Shown here: positions 8,304-14,042 of the stretch, one piece after another | Numbering within the stretch: the first letter of the stretch is position 1 | Layout of the letters: the number at the start of each line of letters is the position of its first letter | Source: Acanthamoeba lenticulata | Taxonomy: Eukaryota; Discosea; Longamoebia; Acanthamoebidae | DNA length: 14,042 bases | Assembly: GCA_002179805.1 (NCBI GenBank) | Contig: NAVB01001525.1 | Span: 1 to 14,042, forward strand | Direction: 5' to 3' | The notes under the pieces: generated by a model | What the model was told of the DNA's origin: nothing | Seen by the model: only the letters and a program-made list of their open reading frames with translations | The model's database searches: none | Program-made: the position numbers and the translations under genes

Positions 8304-9628
8304 CTACTCGTGGTCGGCCTCCGTCAGGCCGGGGCAGCTGTCAGCCAGATCCTGGGCGTCCTTGTAGGCGCTGTGATCATACACAATGGCACGTTGGTCA
8401 GCACGTTTGGGGTTGGAGAAGGAGAATGAAACGAGTTCAACGTGCCAGCCACAATACAAGCAGTAGTGATGTTGTGTTCGAAGGTACTCCAGCGCTTCGT
8501 CTAGCCGTCGCATCACTTCCTCGTACTGTACGTGCGCGCAAGCAAGTGATTCAGCATCTTGTGCACAGAGCTCTCTTTCGAGATTGAGCTTTGGGGTGCG
8601 TGCACGTACATCAAAGATGGGAGGGTGGTAGGCCTCGCTCTGGGCCTCCTTTTGACGGCGCTCCTCTTCCTCTTGTTCGCGCTCGCGGATGTAAGGGCTG
8701 GTCTCGGCGTCGAGCCCGCGCGCTTGGTCTAGCTGGATGCACACGTTGACGGCCTGCTTGAGCTGCCCGTGTGCCTTCCGCTCGCTGAACCGGTCCTTCA
8801 TACGGTCCTTGAACGTCAGCGCGAGGTTCTGCGCCTCGGCCTGCATCACGACAGATTGTTCACGTTGTACATGAGTATTGTCATCGAACAGAGAAAGAGA
8901 GGAAGAGGGGCAGCACCTTTCGCTGCTGAAAGTGTTCCTCCTGGATTCGCTGGGCCTCCTCGATCAGGCCGAGACCCGAGCGGTCAGACCTGAGCGAGAT
9001 GCGTATGGGCTCTTTCAGCCGCGTGTCAGCCTCTGCTGCGCTCTTTTCGTCGGCCGCCACAGCCTCTTCCTTGCGCCCGAGCGCTGAGCCCTCCCTTACA
9101 GTAAAAAGAACAGTCAAAGATGAGGAGGCCAACAGGCGTAGTCGGACAGAATTGGGGAGAGGAAGGGGCAGGCACTTGTAGCCCATCATCTTGAGCATCT
9201 TGAAGCCCTTGTTGTCGGCCGGAATGGCGGTGGACAGGCCCTCCTTCAGTTTCTGCATTGCAAATAGATTAGTTGAAAGGTGCGCACGCGAGAAGGTGGA
9301 AGCAGAGCACCTCCTTCTCAAGCACTTTGAGAGGCTTCTTCTCGGGTGGCGGCTCTACGTTGAGGCAGAACCACAGGGCAGGTTGCGATTCCATCAATCA
9401 ATCATGGGTACCAAAAGCACTGCTGATCAAACGTAAGAGGAGCGCACCTCGTTTTCGCTTGGCTCCAGATACGACGCGAGTTGGTGCTGGGACGTCAACG
9501 AGGAAAGCAGCGGACATGTAGTCATCTTCATCGGTAGTAGGTGCCGGTGATTCGGATGTCGCCTGCGTGGCGTCCAGCACATCTTCCCCAATGCCTCTTG
9601 TGGGAACGAAGCTGCAGCCTCGCCTCAT
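8304..9628 (-). CDS. GPATCH11: G-patch domain-containing protein 11 (GPATCH11)
   Basis: Seven exons (9448-9628, 9311-9354, 9176-9252, 8917-9094, 8610-8840, 8446-8525, 8304-8370) give 285 residues, close to animal GPATCH11. In order I see the N-terminal DEDDYMS motif, a G-patch domain (about 87-145: NKGFKMLKMMGYKEGSALG, then EPI and SGLG) with an alanine/glutamate-rich insert, a charged helix, and the C-terminal DUF4187 region with YCLYCG, AYKD, DL, CPG and final ADHE. GPATCH11 is a nuclear protein; G-patch proteins commonly activate DEAH-box RNA helicases in splicing, and that role is inferred here. The ATG at 9626-9628 is the first in frame; an upstream frame begins only with TTG. Introns are 93, 58, 81, 76, 84 and 75 nt. 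The last appears to be GC-AG (see the separate entry). It is divergent from the SnoaL-like gene. Confidence 0.92.
8371..8445 (-). other. Probable GC-AG intron in GPATCH11
   Basis: The donor is TG|GCACGT and the acceptor CACAG|C, phase 2, 75 nt. Using it restores YCLYCG-C-AYKDAQDL, which matches the conserved CG-x-AY spacing of GPATCH11. The only nearby GT (one residue on, CAC|GTTGAA) is in the wrong phase and would shift the frame away from the conserved CPG/ADHE end. GCACGT differs from the donor GTACGT used in this same gene by one T-to-C change. Confidence 0.75.
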
Positions 9629-9753
9629 CGATTGAAATAATGGCACGCTAAGTCGTATTTTCTCTTCGTTTTTCCTTTGATCCAACCTGCAAAAAGAAAA
9701 GACAAAAAACGAAGAAAGGCAAGTGTCCTTTAGCTGTTGTACTCCTGTTCGAA
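9629..9753. promoter_or_regulatory. Short divergent promoter, GPATCH11 / SnoaL-like
   Basis: Only 125 bp separate the two start codons. The region has an A/G-rich plus strand (9689-9720) that reads on the minus strand as a pyrimidine tract ending TTTTTGCAG at 9687, which looks like a splice acceptor and could mean a 5' UTR intron in GPATCH11. No TATA or CCAAT box is evident. A single bidirectional promoter is inferred from spacing. Confidence 0.45.
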
Positions 9754-10143
9754 ATGGCGAGCAACGTCGAACTGGTGAAGGAACTCTACGCCAAGTTTGG
9801 TGCGGGCAACTTTGAAGGTTTCGTGGAACAGTTGACGGACGACGTCATCTGCCACGTTTGTCCTGGCACCCCCTATGGCGGCCAAAAGGTGGGGAAGGAC
9901 CAGGTGATGGCCTGGCTCAAGGAGACCAGCCGCATTGCCTGGAATGCCTTCCAGCCGACCCTGTTCCTCAGCGAGGGCGACGAAGTTGTGTGCTTCGTTC
10001 ACATGGCTGGTACAGTCGTCGAAACTGGCAAGTCGCTCGACATCGAGGCTGTCCACCGCATGCGCCTCGCAGACCGCAAGGTGGTCTTCTTCCGCGAGTG
10101 GTTGTCTGACTCTCGTGAGGTCGCCGCCGCCTTCCAGGCCTAA
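9754..10143 (+). CDS. SnoaL/NTF2-like (ketosteroid isomerase-type fold) protein
   Basis: A single-exon gene of 129 residues. It follows the SnoaL-like pattern: an opening helix VELVKELYAKFGAGNFEGF, LTDDVICHVCPG at the first strand, a GKDQVMAWL helix, then strands EVVCFVHMAGTVVETGKS and RMRLADRKVVFFREW ending with a short helix. NTF2-fold proteins of this kind include small-molecule isomerases, hydrolases and pure binding proteins; the substrate cannot be inferred. There is no signal peptide, so it is likely cytosolic. The frame ends TAA at 10141-10143, with CATAAA at about 10175 as a possible variant poly(A) signal. Bacterial relatives are common, so an old transfer is possible, but codon use matches the neighbours. 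Confidence 0.88.
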   Translation: MASNVELVKELYAKFGAGNFEGFVEQLTDDVICHVCPGTPYGGQKVGKDQVMAWLKETSRIAWNAFQPTLFLSEGDEVVCFVHMAGTVVETGKSLDIEAVHRMRLADRKVVFFREWLSDSREVAAAFQA

Positions 10144-10508
10144 ACACCTCTTCTCAAGGTGACTGCGTCGTGTTCATAAAGCTATTGAAGGTTGATGGTA
10201 TCACCACGTGTTCTTCGCGGGCGAGTTTACTAGCTTAAAGGTCATGGCTACGAAGTAGCCGCGCACCAGGCCCAGCCGTGACTCCTCATACTGAGGTCTA
10301 CCCAGTAACCCTGCTGCATCATGACTTGGCGACCCTCTTGGCGGGCACGCCAAGTCTCCCAAACCGGAGTCGAAGTGAAACGCGCAGACGATGAAAACCT
10401 CTCGTGCCTTTTGATTGGAACGACATCGAAGAAGGAAAAGAAGACTGAAGTGGTCCAAACGGGTTTTTAGTTTCGAGAATAGACAGGATGAAAGGGTCAA
10501 CGTTACGT
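10144..10508. other. Convergent 3' flank between SnoaL-like and RPL13 genes
   Basis: No gene is supported in these 365 bp. It is the shared 3' flank of two convergent genes. CATAAA near 10175-10180 may end the plus-strand transcript. I find no AATAAA on the minus strand for RPL13. Open frames here have no recognisable motif. Confidence 0.5.
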
Positions 10509-11235
10509 TTAGTCCTTCTTCTTGAGCTTCGCCTTCTCCTCCCTGGCGATGGCCCTCTTCTTCCTGATGCCAATGTACTTGGCGTCGGCGCGCGCACGGC
10601 GGAGGGTGACGAAAGCCGAGCCAGCGCCCATGGGCTCCACAACCTGAGCCTTGACGCGGGGGGACTTCTGCACGACAGGCAGGAGGGCACCAGCGAGCTG
10701 GGTGGCCTTCTCCCTCTCCTCGGGGGCAGCCTCGGTGGCCTTCCTGGGGTGCTTCTTGGACTCCTTCCTCTTAGGCCAGAGGATGAGCTGAGCCTTGTAC
10801 TGCTTCAGGCGGTTGATGTTGTCGGCCAGGGGACCCTCGGACTTGTTCTTCCTCCTGTGGTCGACGGCGATGCCAATGGTCTGGGCGTACCTCTTGGTGA
10901 GGCCAGCACCCTGGAAGATGGAGAAACATAGCGATTCGTAAGTAAAAAAGCAGCGAAATTGGAAGTAATTTGAAGCGTGAGAAGAAACATACCCTGATCT
11001 CCTCAAGCGTGAAGCCACGGCCGAGCCTGAGCTTGGTGTTGTACTTCACGGTCGGGCAGTGAACCACCGGCCTGAGAGGACCCTGGACGGGCCTGGGGAA
11101 GATGGCGGCGGCCTTGGCAGCACGGGCGACCCGGCGGCTCTTCTTCTTGGCGGGCTGGTTGAACCAGGTCTTGACACGGTTCTGCCACGCCTTGTGGAAG
11201 TGGGCGTTGGGGACGGCGTTGTTGTGCTTAGGCAT
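10509..11235 (-). CDS. RPL13: 60S ribosomal protein L13 (eL13)
   Basis: Two exons (10993-11235 and 10509-10910) give 214 residues, the usual eukaryotic eL13 length. The intron (10911-10992, 82 nt, GTATGT...CTTCCAG, phase 0) falls between LEEIR and GAGLTKR. Family landmarks are the start [18 protein letters not shown], then [57 protein letters not shown] and a lysine-rich end. eL13 is a structural component of the cytosolic large ribosomal subunit. Upstream on the minus strand a long pyrimidine stretch (CTTTCTTTC...CCCC) precedes the ATG by about 50-70 nt, consistent with a terminal oligopyrimidine 5' end. The protein identity is secure. Confidence 0.97.
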
Positions 11236-11508
11236 TGCTCTCGATTAACGGACCGGGACCGGCGAGCGATGCACGATACAGGGGGAGAAAGAAAGAAAGA
11301 AAGAGCCCAAATTCACGTCCCCGCTTTTTACCCCAGGCTTCTTAACCGTCGACACAAAAATAATACTTTAATATTTATTTTGCGCAGTCTTGTCCAACAA
11401 GACGCCAAGCTGCAAGCATCATGCCGGCCCGACGTGTAGTTTTATTTACACCAAACGAAAGAATAAATAAGAATCTGACGATCTTCGTCGCAGATGTGAA
11501 GGCCGCTC
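11236..11508 (-). promoter_or_regulatory. RPL13 promoter with TOP-like tract; 3' end of ZDHHC16
   Basis: The plus-strand GAAA run at about 11283-11307 reads on the coding strand as CTCTTTC repeats, a likely terminal oligopyrimidine start for RPL13. Upstream are a GACGTG core (11314-11319, minus) and a TAAAAA (11325-11330, minus) at a TATA-like distance. Minus-strand AATAAA signals (tttatt at 11441-11446 and 11374-11379) lie past the ZDHHC16 stop. The features are seen; their use is inferred. Confidence 0.5.
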
Positions 11509-13078
11509 TCAAACAAGAGCATAGTTCCGCAAGCCTCGTGAGTTGAGCTTGCCGTCGGTTCGGATGGGGTAGTTCGTGCCATCCCCTGAAGTAACCATCA
11601 CGAACCAGCCACAAGAACAACAGCAAGAACAAGCATCAACCGAAATGTTCTTTTGTCGTTCTGCTTGACAAGCACGAGGCAGAGGCACAACGCACCTGGT
11701 GGCGGGTTGAGGGTGGGCAGCAGCCAAGAGAACCAGAAGCGGCCCTTGCCAAAGAAGTAGTTCCAGTTGGCGCGATAGCCGAGATCGAACTCGTTGTAGT
11801 ACGTGTCGCCTCGCTCCTTGGCCAGTTGCGCACGGTAGCGGTTGAAATAGAACTCGATTGTCGTCTGGCCGCTAAGCACGAGGTAGAGGTGCCACGCCAA
11901 CATGAGGCCCACGGCGAGCCCAACGGCCAGCGACAGGACGAAGATGAACACGACCGTGCCTCGCGATGAGAGTCCCACCCACGGCTGAAGAATAGGGAAA
12001 AAGATGGTCAGCATGAAGGCGCTTGCTCGAACAACAGAACGAGGTCTCGAGTAGGTTGTGCGAGAAGGATGGGAGTGACGCACGACGGAGAAGCGGTGCG
12101 AGTCCATGAACGGCGCATAGGACATCAGAGCGCCGTAGGCACATACAAGAGTGAGGTAGAGGAGGAACAACACGAAGTAGCGATGGTTGAAGTGGCCCAC
12201 ACAGTTGCACACCCACGCTACAGCAAGGAAGAGCGATCAAGTAACGGTCAGCCCCACAAAGCCTTTGCAACTACATGAAATAAAGGGGCGAAGGGAATAA
12301 ACGACACGTACGACAGTGGTGGTCCATCTTCAGCACACATCTGCAGGTCCCACATAGCATAGCGACATATGAACGAGAGATAACATGATCAAGTAGCGAG
12401 GAGGGGTCAGCTGCTGACGCAAGTGCTAGTCGTCTGGGTTGGGCTGCAAAGCGCAAGAGCCATTTGGTGGGAAAGGGTGGCGGTACCGCCGGCAAACGTG
12501 GCAGTGGTGCGTGCGCTCGGGCTTGGGCGCTCGGCCTGCGCGCCGCGTAAAGGCAAGGTGAGCGGCCGGCTGGCCAGCCAGCCAGCGAGGCTTTAGCTGC
12601 AAGAAGAAGGTGAACGCGTACACTTCCTGCACCAACGACTGAAGCCTTCGCCGCGGCGCGGTGCTCTCTCGCTCTCCAGCTGCGCCATTTTGTCCGCGCT
12701 CAGGTCGACCTGTTCATTTTGGGGAGGGAGGACCGAATGAGCGACTGAATGAATGTGAAGGGAGTTCCAAGTGCAGTGGTGTGGTACGGGAGGCGGAGCG
12801 CCGGCAGGGGTGATGACGGTCATGAGGTAGTTGAACATCAGGCCTTGGAACAAGAATGCGCACCACGCCAGGTGGAGGATCCCATAGAGACTGTAGGGAT
12901 TGGGCACTTGATAGGGAAAGATGGCAGCGAAGAAGACGTAAATGCCGCCCAGCATCAACGTGAGGGCGAGCACAACAAAGAAGGGCCCCACATATCGAAT
13001 AATCACCTCGGTTACCGCTTTGCAATGCTTGGCGAACCAAAATGTCGCATCAAGGCATCGCTCCCACCTTTGGCCCAT
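11509..13078 (-). CDS. ZDHHC16: Palmitoyltransferase, ZDHHC16 type
   Basis: Seven exons (12788-13078, 12622-12709, 12487-12535, 12312-12340, 12084-12217, 11696-11984, 11509-11585) give 318 residues with all phases consistent. Order: TM1 about 29-53, TM2 about 63-88, a DHHC cysteine-rich domain (C124, C127, C138, C141, C144, then DHHC at 149-152 followed by PWVCNCVGHFNHRYF), TM3 about 167-186, TM4 about 207-232, the TTxE motif (TTIE, 238-241) and a cytosolic tail with NPPPG. The DHHC cysteine is the acyl-carrier residue; the enzyme S-acylates membrane proteins, probably at the ER/Golgi. The tail (YFNRYRAQLA...FDLGYRANWNYFFG) matches ZDHHC16 best. Donors are GTACC, GTACG and GTGCG types. The sixth exon could start earlier, because intron 5 (11985-12083, 99 nt) has no stop and keeps frame. 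Confidence 0.92.
12312..12340 (-). other. 29-nt exon encoding the DHHC catalytic motif
   Basis: A CTGCAG acceptor precedes ATGTG and a GTACGT donor follows TGTC. The exon codes for CVLKMDHHC plus split codons on both sides (Arg before, Pro after). It is preceded by a 146-nt intron and followed by a 94-nt one. Skipping it would remove the active cysteine and shift frame. Confidence 0.8.
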
Positions 13079-13219
13079 CGTCGCCACCTCACAATTTCTT
13101 CCTGGGCAGGTAAAGCGACTGCCAAATCTGTGTTTTGTGCGGCAGATCATCCTGACGTGGCGCCACGTCGGCACAGAGAAAAAGAAGAGGAAAACTGCCG
13201 GTCAAACAGAGACGAAGAG
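13079..13219. promoter_or_regulatory. Divergent ZDHHC16 / MAEA promoter with 16-bp palindrome
   Basis: The 141 bp between the two start codons contain GACGTGGCGCCACGTC at 13154-13169, a perfect 16-bp palindrome. Each half, with its flank, is TGACGTGG or nearly so, the type of site bound by bZIP factors elsewhere (CRE/G-box hybrid). Its position about 50 bp before MAEA and about 75 bp before ZDHHC16 is right for joint control of both genes. The palindrome is seen directly; binding is inferred. Confidence 0.5.
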
Positions 13220-14042
13220 ATGGAGCTGGAACAGCCACTGCTGCAAGTGGTTGGGGCAAGCTTGAGCGAGTTATTCCGTGGCTATGCGCACAATGTGGAG
13301 AAGGAGTTGGCACACGTGACCGCTGCCGTCCAACAGCTTGCGACCCAAGATAGCCTGTCATCCGATGATGCACGACAGCAGTTGGGCGTCCTCGTTGGCC
13401 GCCTAAAAGGTCTCAAGCGCAAGGTAATGGTCTCCACCACGTACTCTCGTCCATCACGTTCTGCGCTTGATTTTTCACATCAATTAACATGCCTGTAATC
13501 CACCGCAGCTGGAGGACAGCCGCCGGGGGGAAGAGAAAGAGATCGCACGGGGCAAAGCGCGGCTGCGCCACCTTGCTCAGTATCCCCAGATCAAGGCCGT
13601 CGACGCTGCGGCCGCGACTACCGAAGGTAAGGGCGAGGAGGCCAGCAAGGACGAGCATGCGTCCTCGTCATCGACCGCCGCGACGAGCCCTGTCGTTGAG
13701 GCCGATGCCACCGAGTCGACGGTCGCCGCCCAGCAGTGGCTCAAGGCCCGAACCAACCGCTACATTGTGGACTACATGCTGCGTCGCGGCCACCTCGCCG
13801 CCGCGGCGGCCCTGGCCCGCGAGGCCCGCCTGACCGACCTGGTCGACCTGGAGCTCTTTGCCAGCGTGCAGACCGCCATCGACGGCCTCCAGCAGCGCCG
13901 CGACTGCGCGCCCGCCCTGGCCTGGTGCAACGCCCACAGGCAGCGGCTCCACAAGCTCAAGGCACTCGAACCCTCGGCCTCGGCGTTGTGGGCTTCCTTG
14001 AACCTGGGCCCTCATGAGCCACTGTTTGTTTTGTTTTGTTTT
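13220..14042 (+). CDS. MAEA: MAEA/Gid9 (Fyv10) E3 ligase subunit, 3' truncated
   Basis: Exon 1 (13220-13423, 68 codons) and exon 2 (13509 onward) join in phase 0 across an 85-nt intron (GTAATG...CCGCAG). The start MELEQPLLQV, then YAHNVEKELAHVTAAV and LKGLKRK, match the MAEA N-terminus. A Ser/Ala/Glu-rich linker (about 105-145) leads to LisH (about 149-180: ARTNRYIVDYMLRRGHLAAA) and the start of CTLH (LVDLELFASVQTAIDGLQQR, ALAWCNAHRQRLHKLK). MAEA pairs with RMND5 in the GID/CTLH ubiquitin ligase that degrades metabolic enzymes. Homology stops after KLKALE near 13965; the remaining open frame lacks the expected LEF-x-LR-x-QEF, so an intron probably begins there, but no clear GT donor is visible. 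The rest of CTLH and the RING-like domain lie beyond the window. Confidence 0.9.
14023..14042 (+). repeat. TTTTG repeat at the window end
   Basis: About three and a half copies of TGTTT/TTTTG run to the last base. Such simple sequence is a common place for an assembly to break; here it lies inside the predicted MAEA gene. Confidence 0.7.

Noticed and set aside
9629..9685. Extension of GPATCH11 upstream of the ATG at 9628
   Set aside because: The frame begins with TTG, is AT-rich and looks like UTR; the conserved DEDDYMS motif lies downstream of the chosen ATG.
13627..13740. A GTAAGG donor inside MAEA exon 2
   Set aside because: No acceptor in the matching phase precedes the LisH domain, and reading through keeps a clean frame.

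Overview
The window reads as a compact, intron-rich, GC-rich protist nuclear locus, most like Acanthamoeba or a related amoebozoan. That placement is inferred from gene density (ten protein genes in 14 kb), short introns of about 58-146 nt with GTACG, GTATG or GTGCG donors, high G/C at third codon positions, and typical eukaryotic proteins (RPL13, ZDHHC16, GPATCH11, MAEA). I see no bacterial operon, tRNA, rRNA, CRISPR array or transposon. Both ends are low-complexity sequence, which would fit contig ends.

Layout, left to right. 1-602: microsatellite-rich, no supported gene. 603-1545 (-): BTB plus pentapeptide-repeat protein (KCTD9-like) whose conserved BTB core is split by a frameshift. 1637-3760 (-) and 4058-5695 (+): two divergently transcribed, almost intron-free genes of unrecognised family. 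They share an N-terminal DW...DPF signature and a C-terminal helical segment, so I read them as diverged paralogues on one CCAAT-rich promoter. 6039-6915 (-): secreted protein with two saposin B domains (4 exons). 7225-7889 (-): four-helix membrane protein (4 exons). 8304-9628 (-): GPATCH11 (7 exons, one apparent GC-AG intron). 9754-10143 (+): SnoaL/NTF2-like small protein. 10509-11235 (-): ribosomal protein eL13 (2 exons). 11509-13078 (-): ZDHHC16-type palmitoyltransferase (7 exons, DHHC on a 29-nt exon). 13220 to the end (+): MAEA/Gid9, a GID/CTLH ubiquitin-ligase subunit, cut by the window end.

These are independent eukaryotic genes, not one pathway. Three divergent pairs share short upstream regions: 297 bp for the unknown pair, 125 bp for GPATCH11/SnoaL-like and 141 bp for ZDHHC16/MAEA. 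The last contains a perfect 16-bp palindrome with two TGACGTGG-type half sites. The same GACGTG core recurs upstream of the saposin-like, membrane-protein and RPL13 genes. The least explained content is the paralogous unknown pair. Exon structures were derived by hand from splice consensus, reading frame and family conservation.
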